Source: Desulfovibrio sp. Dsv1 | GTDB lineage: Bacteria; Desulfobacterota; Desulfovibrionia; Desulfovibrionales; Desulfovibrionaceae | Direction of reading: 5' to 3' | Assembly (NCBI GenBank): GCA_000403945.1 | Contig: APFI01000037.1 | Location: 1 to 11,015, forward strand | Length of the DNA: 11,015 nt | Shown here: one piece after another, positions 1 to 8,455 of the stretch | How positions within the stretch are numbered: position 1 is the stretch's first letter | How the letters are laid out: each line of letters begins with the position of its first letter | Notes under the pieces: model-generated | Seen by the model: the letters and a program-made list of their open reading frames with translations, nothing else | The model's database searches: none | Told to the model about the DNA's origin: nothing | Program-made: the position numbers and the translations under genes

Positions 1-90
1 ATGCCTTCCCCGCACGGAGGAAGCCTCACTTGCAGGGAGAGGTTCCAAAATTGCCCATTGTTTATCTGTTAATCCTTGGTATTTGCTCAT
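1..90 (-). CDS. IS5-family transposase, N-terminus, runs off the left edge
   Basis: The minus strand from position 90 reads MSKYQGLTDKQWAILEPL, the typical opening of IS5-family DDE transposases (the 'LTDEQWA..EPLLP' helix-turn-helix start). All 30 codons in the window are open, but the rest of the gene, including the catalytic D-D-E residues, lies outside. The same start with near-identical DNA is found in inverse orientation at 10975-11015. Just before residue 20 the usual LLP reads LP, so a small deletion is possible. The gene points away from the core. The family call rests on this short N-terminus alone. Confidence 0.72.
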   Translation of the reverse strand, partial: MSKYQGLTDKQWAILEPLPASEASSVRGRH

Positions 91-145
91 GAAATTCGAT
101 TACACGATTTTCATGATTTTTTTTGGAATTATGAAATGACTTCTA
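50..145. repeat. Left arm of the outer inverted repeat (end of IS5-family element)
   Basis: Positions 50-145 are the reverse complement of 10920-11015 with about 6 mismatches in 96 bases and no gaps. The match stops sharply at 145/146, where DNA-methyltransferase coding sequence begins, so 145 marks an element end to within a base or two. The segment holds the transposase start codon plus about 55 bp of upstream IS sequence. The repeat very probably continues outside the window, because both arms run into the same transposase gene. Confidence 0.9.
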
Positions 146-391
146 CAAGGATGGTTCGGAAATCCTCATCGTCCAAGCAGGAAAAAACCCCAAAGACTCA
201 CCTCTGCCGAATGTGCTCGCTTGCAGGGCTTTCCTGCCCCTTGGCAGCAGCTTGTTGTCAGCGATACACAGGCATATCGGTAGGTTTGCAATGCTGTTGC
301 TGTCCCCCTGATTGAGGAAGTAGCCCGGCAAATGGTGAGATGCCTCGCCGTGACAGAAAAAACGAGAGAAAGCACACTGGGAACGACATAA
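146..391 (+). pseudogene. Cytosine-C5 DNA methyltransferase (Dcm-type), C-terminal remnant
   Basis: The frame starting at 146 reads through QRLTSAECARLQGFP (motif IX region, with the usual R-R-L-T-x-x-E-C-A-R-L-Q-G-F-P pattern) and then VSDTQAYR followed by CNAVAVPLIEEVARQM (motif X; functional enzymes read Y-R-Q-F/V-G-N). It ends at a TAA at 389-391. The family transfers a methyl group to C5 of cytosine and flips the base out of the helix. Only about 80 C-terminal residues remain. Catalytic motifs I and IV are gone because the left IS5-family element sits at 145. Two further lesions are visible: the motif X Gln codon is TAG at 281-283, and the motif X Gly is Cys (287-289). It overlaps the vsr start at 340, as dcm and vsr do in Escherichia coli. 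It cannot be functional. Confidence 0.85.
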
Positions 392-660
392 CAGATATTG
401 TTTCGCCGGAAACGCGCATCCGCATGATGTCCGGCATTCGTTCCAAGAACACAAGGCCGGAAATTGTGGTCAGAAAATGGTTCATACACATGGTTATGGC
501 TTCCGACTGCATCGAAAGGATTTGCCGGGCAAGCCGAATATTGTTCTACCTCGATATCACGCCGTCATTTTTGTGCATGGATGCTTCTGGCATCGCCATG
601 AAGGGTGTAAGTACACCACAACTCCAACCACGCGAACAGAATGGTGGATGAATAAATTTC
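340..660 (+). pseudogene. vsr: Very-short-patch-repair (Vsr) endonuclease, frameshifted and truncated
   Basis: The first part, from ATG 340, reads DIVSPETRIRMMSGIRSKN and TRPEIVVRK, the conserved Vsr N-terminus. Near 479-481 the frame breaks, consistent with a 1-nt deletion, and Vsr continues in the next frame as HGYGFRLHRKDLPGKP, then VIFVHGCFWHRHEGCKY and TRTEWWMNKF. Vsr nicks DNA 5' of the T in T:G mismatches left by deamination of 5-methylcytosine, so it normally accompanies a C5 methyltransferase, here the remnant just upstream. The zinc/active-site FVHGCFWH segment is preserved. The Asp of the usual P-D-I-V motif, thought to be catalytic, is Asn here (GKPNIVL). The C-terminal third or so is missing: the vsr reading runs directly into the end of an IS1595-family gene at about 659. 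It is non-functional. Confidence 0.9.
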
Positions 661-1096
661 AACTGAAGCGCCACTCACACTCCTTCAGGAACCAGCAAAA
701 GTGATCCGGCCTGATTCCGTTGCATCGGCGCGGGCGCCTCCCGGCCTGGTTCCAAAAGTTTTCCAGCCCGTTGACATGATTGCCCCGCAATGCAAAAAAC
801 CCTGAGTGACTCATGCGATGATGAAACGCGCCGACATCTGATGCATTGCATGCCGTGAATGTATCTGTGTATACAATACCGTCCAGTTCAACCAGCTCCT
901 CAATGACAGGCATCAATGTCCCGTTTGGGCATCGGGAATCACCGCGGTGTAAACCTTGCCGCGGCGTTTCAGCGGACCAGATACGGCGATTTTTCCATCC
1001 GCGCCTCTTCCCCGCCCGCCTTTACGGACTCCACCGAAACAGGTTTCGTCCGCTTCTGTCTCACCTGAAAGACGATAACCTGGCAGATGGGTGCCA
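659..1096 (-). pseudogene. IS1595-family (ISXO2-like) transposase, 5'-truncated and frameshifted
   Basis: Reading leftwards from about 1096, one frame gives LSGETEADETCFGGVRKG, RGRGADGKIAV and KRRGKVYTAVIPDAQTG. It then breaks near 913-917 (apparent 1-nt deletion) and the next frame gives MPVIEELVELDGIVYTDTF, HVNGLENFWNQ and FLKECEWRFS, ending at 659. These are family hallmarks: the first Asp in EADET, the second Asp in VYTD, and the N-G-x-E-N-F-W-N-Q and K-E-C-E-W-R-F blocks. The N-terminal zinc-ribbon region is missing. At about 1097 the sequence switches to the IS427-like element, and at its 3' end the stop codon directly abuts vsr, with no recognisable terminal repeat. It is a dead fragment. 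Confidence 0.88.
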
Positions 1097-1715
1097 TCGG
1101 CTTTTCTTCGGGGGAATGACCGCTTCCATACCCTGTTTTTCAGCCCGGGCGAGAATCTCGTCCCTGTTGTGGCCCTTGTCCGCCAAAAGTCTTTCCGCTG
1201 CAAATCCGTCAATCGGAGCGATTGCCCGAGCGCAATCCGCTGTCACGCACTGTGTGACAAAAGCCCTGACCGGCATGCCATGCACAATCCGCAGCCAGAT
1301 GCAATTTTGTGTTGAGCCCCCTTTTGCGCGGATCATGTCCCGATTGCCTTCTCTCGCGCCCGCCCGCATGTGGGTGAACCCCGCAATGGCCGGCATCGAT
1401 CATCGGCCATGCAGGGGCCGGCTCATCAATCGGAATTTCAGGCGGCCGCTCCCGCACGTCATTATCGCGCCAACGGGTGCAGCGTCGACGGGTGGTGCCG
1501 CTCCATCCGCCAGGGTCGGGTGGAGCGCCAGCGCGCATAACCCGGAAGACCGCATTGACAAGGCGCCGGTTGTCGCGAGCCCCGCCGCCCCAGCTTCCTT
1601 CACGGTCGGGCAAACGGGGATCGGGTTTTTCCCGAATTGAATCAGAAATATCGCGTCGCCTGTGGGCTGCGATGGGCATGTATTCCTCGCTTGTGGTTGA
1701 AGACAAGCGAACCAT
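1097..1715 (-). pseudogene. IS5-family (IS427-like) transposase, left copy, truncated
   Basis: From an ATG at 1715 (or 1679) the minus strand reads HRRRDISDSIREK, REGSWGGGARDNRRLVNAVF and WPMIDAGHCGVHPHAGG, then KRGLNTKLHLAAD. An extra base near 1284-1286 shifts the frame, and the reading continues HGMPVRAFVTQCVTADC, GFAAERLLADKGHNRDEIL and MEAVIPPKK, ending at about 1097. This is the two-frame transposase of the IS427 group of IS5. The first Asp (MIDAGH) and second Asp (LLADKG) are present. The C-terminal part with the catalytic Glu is lost at the junction with the IS1595 fragment. A block after RAGAP (usually W-R-D-L-P) is also missing, as in the right copy. Its terminal repeat is at 1741-1753. 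It is not functional. Confidence 0.87.
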
Positions 1716-1740
1716 GCCACAAAATAAAACTCCAGACAAT

Positions 1741-1753
1741 CTCGTGACTACAC
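1741..1753. repeat. Terminal inverted repeat of left IS427-like element
   Basis: CTCGTGACTACAC is identical to the right-end repeat of the other copy (8330-8342) and is the reverse complement of its left-end repeat (7650-7662). It lies just upstream of the left transposase remnant and marks the end of the element facing the gatA side. The opposite end of this copy has been lost. Confidence 0.85.
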
Positions 1754-1812
1754 TACCCAAGTGATAACGCCGTCGCGTACATGCACGCGCAAGGCGCAGC
1801 GGTTCCCGCAAT

Positions 1813-1938
1813 TCACATTACAGGAGTTCCGGAGGATTTTTCCCTCTCCCGTGCCTGAGATGGAGCGGGAGGATCGGCAATGGCCTCGTCAGCGTTGAAA
1901 ATTTGCATGGGAAACGGAAAGAACGCCGACGCAAGCAC
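1813..1938 (-). CDS. Possible 41-residue small ORF after gatA
   Basis: A GTG start at 1938 lies 20 nt after the gatA stop and is preceded by a strong Shine-Dalgarno-like AAGGAAGGGG. The frame is open to a TGA at 1813 and encodes a short, mostly polar peptide beginning MLASAFFPFPMQIF. I recognise no family. It ends before the IS terminus at 1753, so it is not obviously cut by the IS. It may be a real small gene translationally linked to gatA, the decayed start of a former downstream gene, or chance. The rest of 1754-1958 shows nothing else I can support. Confidence 0.25.
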   Translation of the reverse strand: MLASAFFPFPMQIFNADEAIADPPAPSQAREREKSSGTPVM

Positions 1939-1958
1939 GGCGGCCCCTTCCTTGATTT

Positions 1959-3422
1959 TTACAGCGCGGGCCGTCCGATGTCGGGCAAGGCCTGTTCCAG
2001 TGCGTGACCGACGCTCAGCAGGCGGGCTTCGCCAAAGGCCGGGCCGATGAGTTGCAGACCCACAGGCATGTTGCTGTCCGTTCCCAGACCTGCGGGCAGG
2101 GACAGACCGGGCAGCCCCGCCAGATTCAGGGACAGGGTGTAGGCGTCCATGAGATAGGCCTGGAGCGGGTCGGCGGCGTGGCTGCCCAGATCCCAGGCCG
2201 TCACCGGCGAAACCGGGGTGCAGAGGACGTCGCATTGATCCAGCGCGGCCAGGTATTCGTCGCGGATCAGGCGGCGTACCTGCGCGGCCTTGCGGTAATA
2301 GGCGTCATAATAGCCCGAGGAGAGCACATAGGCCCCGAGCATGATGCGACGCTTGACCTCCTGGCCAAAACCTTCAGAACGGGACCTGACGTAGAGTTCT
2401 TCCAGATTTTTCACGTCCGGGGCGCGGCGGCCGTAGCGTACGCCGTCAAAGCGGGCTAGGTTGGAGCTGGCCTCGGCCATGGCGATGATATAGTAGGTGG
2501 CGATGGCCGCCTCGGTGTGCGGCAGGCTCACTTCCACCAGCTCCGCGCCCAGTTCGCGCGCGCGCGCGATGGCCGCGTCGCAGGCGGTGCGCACTTCCGG
2601 AGCCAGGCCGTCGCCGAAAAATTCCTTGGGCAGGCCCAAGCGCACGCCTTTGAGGCCGTCCCTCCGCGTCAGGGCGGCGATATAGTCGTCCACGGGACGC
2701 GGATCGCAGGTGGCATCACGCGGATCGTGCCCGGCGATGACCGCCAGCACGCGCGCGCAGTCCTCCACAGAACGGGTCAGGGGGCCGATCTGGTCTAGGG
2801 ACGAGCCGTAGGCGATGAGCCCGTAGCGGGACACGCGGCCATAGGTGGGTTTGAGACCCACGCATCCGCAGAAGGAAGCGGGCTGGCGGATGGATCCGCC
2901 CGTGTCCGTGCCCAGCGAGGCAAAGCACTGTCCGGCCGCCACCGAGGCCGCCGATCCGCCGGAGGATCCGCCCGGCACCTTGGCCGTATTCCAAGGATTG
3001 CGGGTTTTCTGGTACGCCGAATTTTCCGTGCCCGAACCCATGGCGAATTCGTCCAGATTGGCCTTTCCCAGCAGCACGGCTCCGGCCCGGCGCAGCTTTT
3101 CCACCGCAAAGGCGTCGTAAATGGGGGTGAACCCCTCCAGAATGCGTGAGCCGGCTGTGGTGGTCATGTCCTTGGTGGACAAAGCGTCCTTGACGGTTAC
3201 GGGCACGCCCCAGAACGCTTGCGAGGGGTCCGGCCCGGCCGCGTCCAGCTTGCGGGCGCGCGTCAGCGCGCCGTCGGCGTCCACGCGCAGCATGGCGGCG
3301 ATCCGTGGTTCCGTGGCCTCCATGCGTTGCAGGCATGCTTGGGCGGTCTCCACGGCGCTGAGTTCCTTTTTCTGCAAAGCCACGGCCACGGCCGCGAGCG
3401 AAAGTGAACAGATCTCGGTCAT
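1959..3422 (-). CDS. gatA: Aspartyl/glutamyl-tRNA amidotransferase subunit A
   Basis: GatA is the amidase subunit of GatCAB. It hydrolyses glutamine, and the ammonia released is used to convert Glu-tRNA(Gln) or Asp-tRNA(Asn) to the amidated form in the cytoplasm. The 487-residue length is normal for the family. The amidase-signature Ser-cisSer-Lys triad is visible: Lys78 in VTVKDAL, cis-Ser153 in GGSSGGSAAS and nucleophile Ser177 in TDTGGSIRQPAS. I chose the ATG at 3422 (MTEICSLSL) because upstream sequence in this frame is antisense-like coding of gatC, and because it lies 10 nt after the gatC stop with an overlapping AAGGA ribosome site. It is co-transcribed with gatC. gatB is not in the window and must be elsewhere. 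The frame is undamaged. Confidence 0.97.
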   Translation of the reverse strand: MTEICSLSLAAVAVALQKKELSAVETAQACLQRMEATEPRIAAMLRVDADGALTRARKLDAAGPDPSQAFWGVPVTVKDALSTKDMTTTAGSRILEGFTPIYDAFAVEKLRRAGAVLLGKANLDEFAMGSGTENSAYQKTRNPWNTAKVPGGSSGGSAASVAAGQCFASLGTDTGGSIRQPASFCGCVGLKPTYGRVSRYGLIAYGSSLDQIGPLTRSVEDCARVLAVIAGHDPRDATCDPRPVDDYIAALTRRDGLKGVRLGLPKEFFGDGLAPEVRTACDAAIARARELGAELVEVSLPHTEAAIATYYIIAMAEASSNLARFDGVRYGRRAPDVKNLEELYVRSRSEGFGQEVKRRIMLGAYVLSSGYYDAYYRKAAQVRRLIRDEYLAALDQCDVLCTPVSPVTAWDLGSHAADPLQAYLMDAYTLSLNLAGLPGLSLPAGLGTDSNMPVGLQLIGPAFGEARLLSVGHALEQALPDIGRPAL

Positions 3423-3432
3423 GCCAATGTCC

Positions 3433-3729
3433 TTATACAATTCTCGGGACGATGAAGTATTCCCCATCCGCTTCCGGCGCGTTGCCCAGCACTTCCTCTC
3501 GCGAACGCCGGTTGACGGCCTGATCCCTGCGCCCCCGGGCCGCGTGTTGCACCGGGCTGTACAGGGGTTCCACATTGTCGGTATCCACTTGGGCGAGCAC
3601 GTCCATGTGGCCCAGAATGTCCCCGAACTGGCTGGCAAAGAGCTCCTGCTCCTCGTCGCTGACGCGCAGGCGGGAAAGCGCGGCCATGTGCACCACTTCT
3701 TCCCGGCTGATGCTGTTGTGTTCTGCCAT
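3433..3729 (-). CDS. gatC: Aspartyl/glutamyl-tRNA amidotransferase subunit C
   Basis: GatC is the small subunit that wraps around GatA and stabilises the GatA-GatB complex. The protein has 98 residues, typical of the family. The N-terminal ISREEVVHMAALSRLRVSDEE is the usual GatC start helix, followed by a D-N-V-E-P-L motif (DTDNVEPLYSP) and a C-terminal EYFIVPRIV. I chose the ATG at 3729 (MAEHNS) because AAAGGAG lies just upstream; an in-frame start at 3780 would lie upstream of the likely promoter. It is the first gene of a gatC-gatA operon. Confidence 0.96.
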   Translation of the reverse strand: MAEHNSISREEVVHMAALSRLRVSDEEQELFASQFGDILGHMDVLAQVDTDNVEPLYSPVQHAARGRRDQAVNRRSREEVLGNAPEADGEYFIVPRIV

Positions 3730-3760
3730 TGTCGCTCCTTTAGAGTGAATTAACTTTAAG

Positions 3761-3766
3761 ATTATA
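3761..3766 (-). promoter_or_regulatory. Likely -10 box of the gatCA promoter
   Basis: A perfect TATAAT on the minus strand lies about 31 nt upstream of the gatC start codon, which would give a leader of roughly 25 nt. The matching -35 region is weak (TTAGGC-like at 18 nt spacing). It sits in the 173-bp gap between the lipoprotein gene and gatC, where a promoter is expected. The call is inferred from sequence only. Confidence 0.5.
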
Positions 3767-3889
3767 CATAGCCAGGACACGCTGGCCTAACCCGTAAGTT
3801 TCACGACTCCGTGAGCAATTTGTAAAGTTAAGCTGCTCTGGAACCTGTTGCTTTAAAACTTCTGCTTAGGTGCTTCACGGCGAAAACAA

Positions 3890-3901
3890 ATGCGTTCGCA
3901 T
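3890..3901 (-). terminator. Possible weak terminator after the lipoprotein gene
   Basis: Directly after the lipoprotein stop codon the minus strand has the short palindrome ATGCGAACGCAT followed by a T-rich run TTGTTTTC. The stem is only 4-5 bp, so termination here is uncertain. Confidence 0.3.
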
Positions 3902-3902
3902 C

Positions 3903-5297
3903 TCAGCGCCGCGTGGGCAGACGCAGTTTGTACGAGGGCTGCGGCGTGCTGCTCAGGGGCAGGGCTGGGGGCGTGGTTGCGGGCTGGGCTGAGGGCATGC
4001 CTAGCGTCTGGCCCGCTGCGGGGGGGAGGTCGGGCACCAAGGGATTGCCCTCGGCGTCCACGGCGGGCAGGCCCTGCATGCGCAGCGCGGCCCGTTGCAG
4101 TACGGTGGTCCGTGTCTGCTGGAACTGCTCCAGATTGAGCGGAGTCATGCCCGTGGGCGAAGCCTGGAAGATGAAGAGCTGCTGATGGGCCACGCCCGCG
4201 CCATCCCACTTGATGGGGGCCATACCCCGGATCCTCTGCGCGGCGCGACCGGCCCTGGCCGTGATTTCCGGCGTTGTCAGGCGTGAATTCAGGCCCAGAT
4301 TGACGGCGAAGCGCGTGAAGTCATAGCCCAAAGCCACCCAGAAATCGTTGCCCGGCGCTTGCAGGGTGCCCGGCGCGCGCGCCGCGTTCCACGCGCCGGG
4401 AAATACGGCCAGTGCGTATTTTTCCGCATTGGGCACCACCTTGCCGGACAGGCTCTGTTCCCAGAGGGTAGTGCCCAGCAGCACCAGGCGGTCCTCGCCG
4501 TTGAGGAGCAGGCTGGTGGTCAGCATGTCCATGTTTTTCCAGGAGTCAGGCAGGAAGAGGGCCTCAAAGGCGGTCTGCGGTACGGGCGTGCCGCTGCCCT
4601 CGGCTTGGGTGGCGTTGATCAGCGGGGCCACGGCCGCGCTCCAGGAGCTGACGTCCGTCGAGTCATAGACGGCCTTGCGCAGCGGCATGTTCCGCCCGGC
4701 CAGACTTTGCTCCAGCATGCCGGTCATGCGAGCTCCGTAGGCGTCCGAGGGATAGAAGGCCCCGTAGGTACGGATGTTCAGGCCGTCCGTGGCAAAGGCA
4801 ATCAGTGCGTCGATCTGGTCCTGCGGGCTGGGGAAAAAGCGCCAGGCCCGCGCGCCCTCGTCGCCCTGCTCCAGGCTGGGCAGAAAGGTGAAAAATGCCC
4901 TTTGGTCCACGGCCCCGGCGGAACGGGCATGAGTGTAGTTGCGGGCTTGCAGGGGACCGCCCACCACGGCGCAGGCCGGGGGCAGGGCCGAGAGTTTGGC
5001 CAGCCAGTCCGGCGTTTCGGTGTTTACGGTTTCCAGACGTATCTTGATGCCGTCGGCGGCCAGCTCCTGCCGCGCCAGAACCGCGCCCCGGCCGATCTTG
5101 CCGCTGATGGGCGCATAGGGGCCGGAGGCTGGCAGGGTCAAGACCACGCAGGGGCCCTGGGTCATGGCGGGCGTGGCCGGAGCCACCGGCGCGGCGTCGC
5201 GTTTGCCGAAGGGCATCTGGCAGGCGGCCAGACCGGAAACGGCCGCCAGGAACAGGGCGGGGGCACAGAAGCGCAGAGAAAAACGCGGGCTACGCAT
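3903..5297 (-). CDS. LpoA-like lipoprotein, periplasmic-binding fold
   Basis: The 464-residue protein starts with a lipoprotein signal: positive MRSPRFSLRF, a hydrophobic stretch, then lipobox LAAC with the lipidated Cys at residue 26. The following domain has features of a type I periplasmic-binding (branched-chain amino-acid receptor-like) fold: GPYAPISGKIGRGAVLARQE, then ACAVVGG, then YGAFYPSDAYGARMTGM. That combination matches the penicillin-binding-protein activator (LpoA/YraM-like) family, whose characterised members stimulate peptidoglycan synthases from the outer membrane. The C-terminal 50 or so residues are Pro/Ala-rich and probably disordered. I chose the ATG at 5297 because the signal peptide begins there and AAAGGA precedes it; the longer frame adds 25 residues that would bury the signal. 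It lies between dnaK, behind a terminator, and gatC. The fold and lipidation are clear; the exact role is inferred. Confidence 0.8.
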   Translation of the reverse strand: MRSPRFSLRFCAPALFLAAVSGLAACQMPFGKRDAAPVAPATPAMTQGPCVVLTLPASGPYAPISGKIGRGAVLARQELAADGIKIRLETVNTETPDWLAKLSALPPACAVVGGPLQARNYTHARSAGAVDQRAFFTFLPSLEQGDEGARAWRFFPSPQDQIDALIAFATDGLNIRTYGAFYPSDAYGARMTGMLEQSLAGRNMPLRKAVYDSTDVSSWSAAVAPLINATQAEGSGTPVPQTAFEALFLPDSWKNMDMLTTSLLLNGEDRLVLLGTTLWEQSLSGKVVPNAEKYALAVFPGAWNAARAPGTLQAPGNDFWVALGYDFTRFAVNLGLNSRLTTPEITARAGRAAQRIRGMAPIKWDGAGVAHQQLFIFQASPTGMTPLNLEQFQQTRTTVLQRAALRMQGLPAVDAEGNPLVPDLPPAAGQTLGMPSAQPATTPPALPLSSTPQPSYKLRLPTRR

Positions 5298-5377
5298 TGG
5301 CGGATCCTTTGAACATGTTATGAATAAACGCATCCAGCGGAGCATGAATGCTGAAATATCTGTGCTCCCCAAAAATA

Positions 5378-5411
5378 AAAAAGGCCTGGCTTTTTACGGT
5401 CAGACCTTTTT
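5378..5411 (-). terminator. Rho-independent terminator after dnaK
   Basis: An 11-bp stem (AAAAAGGTCTG pairing with CAGGCCTTTTT, one G-U pair) with a 12-nt loop lies about 45 nt after the dnaK stop. On the minus strand it is followed by further T residues. The A-run on the other side makes it usable in both directions. It separates dnaK from the lipoprotein gene, implying a separate promoter for the latter. Confidence 0.85.
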
Positions 5412-5456
5412 AGTACAGTGCAGGCGTACTGGCAAGCCGGGGTAATCCGGTCGGGG

Positions 5457-7370
<1,914 letters not shown>

Positions 7371-7399
7371 ATGTGTATCCTCCTCAAGGGAAATCTTTT

Positions 7400-7412
7400 G
7401 AAGCCGCGCTTC
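7400..7412 (-). promoter_or_regulatory. Small hairpin in the dnaK leader
   Basis: On the minus strand GAAGC-GCG-GCTTC forms a 5-bp stem with a 3-nt loop, ending 30 nt before the dnaK start and close to its ribosome-binding site. It could affect mRNA stability or translation, but that is speculation. Confidence 0.25.
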
Positions 7413-7539
7413 GCGTCATGAGCGGCGTATACGCGTGCTTTCGCCCCTGGCTGCGGACGGAGTCATCATGCCCCAGGCACGTCAGCGGACGTCGAAAAAT
7501 GCAACATTTCATTTCGGGCGGCTGTGCCGCGCGGGAAGT

Positions 7540-7567
7540 AAGATAAGTCCTTCTTTAACCGCGTCCA
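7540..7567 (-). promoter_or_regulatory. Candidate dnaK promoter
   Basis: Minus-strand TGGACG (7567-7562) and TATCTT (7545-7540) are 16 nt apart, each matching 4 of 6 sigma-70 consensus positions. This would give a leader of about 160 nt. No convincing heat-shock (sigma-32) promoter or CIRCE element is visible between 7371 and 7649, so this is only the best candidate. The rest of this 279-bp gap shows no gene. Confidence 0.25.
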
Positions 7568-7649
7568 GTGCCGCGCAGGAAATTTTTACAAAAAAACCTG
7601 TTTTTCGCGGGGATTTCTTTGACCTCGCCTACGGGTGAAACTAGGCAGT

Positions 7650-7662
7650 GTGTAGTCACGAG
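7650..7662. repeat. Left terminal inverted repeat of the right IS427-like copy
   Basis: GTGTAGTCACGAG is the reverse complement of 8330-8342 and of 1741-1753. It marks the core-facing end of the element, upstream of dnaK. Confidence 0.87.
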
Positions 7663-7687
7663 ATTGTCCGGAGTTTTATTTTGCGGC

Positions 7688-8329
7688 ATGGTTCGCTTGT
7701 CTTTTACCGCAAGCGAGAAACACATGCCCATCGCGGTCCACAGGCGGCGCGATATTTCTGATTCAATTCGGGAAAAATCCGATCCCCATTTGCCTGGCCG
7801 TGAAGGAAGCTGGGGCGGCGGGGCTCGCGACAATCGGCGCCTTGTCAATGCGGTCTTCCGGGTTATGCGCGCGGGCGCTCCACCGACCCTGTCGACTGGA
7901 GCGACACCCGCCGACGCTTCACCCGTTGGCGCGATAATGGCGTGTGGGAGCGACCGCCTGAAATTCCGATTGACGATCCGGACCCCGCATGGCTGATGAT
8001 TGACGCTGGCCATTGCGGGGTTCTCCCACATGCGGGCGGGTACGGGAGGAGGCTATCGGGACATGATCCGCGCAAGGGGGGCTCAACACGAAATCGCGCA
8101 TCTGGCCGCGGATGCGCATGGCATGCCGGTCAGGGCTTTTGCCACACGGGGCGCGACAGCGGATTGCGCTCGGGCAATCGCTCCGATTGACGGATCTGCG
8201 GCGGAAAGACTTTTGGCGAACAGGGGCCGCGACACGGACGGGATTCTCGCCCGGGCTGAAAAACAGGGTATGGAAGCGGTCATTCCTGGCCGCTATCCGG
8301 ATCGGATGTATCTTTTCATGGGCTTCAGG
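7688..8329 (+). pseudogene. IS5-family (IS427-like) transposase, right copy, multiply frameshifted
   Basis: From ATG 7688 (or 7724) it reads RRRDISDSIREK, REGSWGGGARDNRRLVNAVF and RVMRAGAP. It leaves frame near 7880-7890 and continues as FTRWRDNGVWERPPEIPI and AWLMIDAGHCGVLPHAGG. It shifts again near 8040-8090 and resumes HLAADAHGMPVRAFATRGAT, ERLLANRGRDTDGIL and MEAVIPG, then DRMYLFMGFRLV just before the right repeat. Between VIPG and DRMYLF a segment of roughly 150 bp, which normally carries the catalytic Glu, is deleted. The second catalytic Asp is Asn here (LLANRG; LLADKG in the left copy). It cannot make an active transposase. Confidence 0.87.
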
Positions 8330-8342
8330 CTCGTGACTACAC
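8330..8342. repeat. Right terminal inverted repeat of the right IS427-like copy
   Basis: CTCGTGACTACAC is the exact inverse of 7650-7662. The following stretch, 8343-8455, shows no gene or recognisable element. Confidence 0.87.
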
Positions 8343-8455
8343 TATCCAGGGTATTTTTCTTCCAGCTGACCAGCCCTGTTTGTTTATACCAAGTAAAAAG
8401 CTAGTGGCATGCCCTTCCTTGGGGGCCGACCTCTGCCGTCCGCATAGCTGATAAC

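Larger units (their letters stand above)
7650..8342 (+). mobile_element. IS5-family (IS427-like) element, right copy, internally deleted
   Basis: The element is bounded by perfect 13-bp inverted repeats, GTGTAGTCACGAG at 7650-7662 and CTCGTGACTACAC at 8330-8342. Its 693-bp length is shorter than the 800-900 bp usual for this group. It is inverted relative to the related copy at 1097-1753, so both copies read outward from the dnaK-gatA core. No convincing target-site duplication is visible next to the repeats. Confidence 0.85.

Noticed and set aside
1261..1400. Programmed frameshift in the IS427-like transposase
   Set aside because: Such frameshifting is known in this group, but here the breaks fall at different places in the two copies and accompany truncation, a deletion and an Asp-to-Asn change. 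Decay explains them better.
846..1640. 264-residue open frame on the + strand
   Set aside because: It runs antisense across two unrelated IS fragments on the minus strand; Pro/Ala/Arg-rich shadow without family features.
1845..1900. TPP or glycine riboswitch suggested by GCCTGAGAT near a GC-rich stem
   Set aside because: Only the short CTGAGA-like core is present. The second conserved TPP core and a consistent stem layout are absent, and no downstream + strand gene would be controlled.
4359..5312. 317-residue open frame on the + strand opposite the lipoprotein gene
   Set aside because: Low-complexity Gly/Arg/Gln-rich antisense shadow; the minus-strand lipoprotein has a signal peptide, lipobox and ribosome site.
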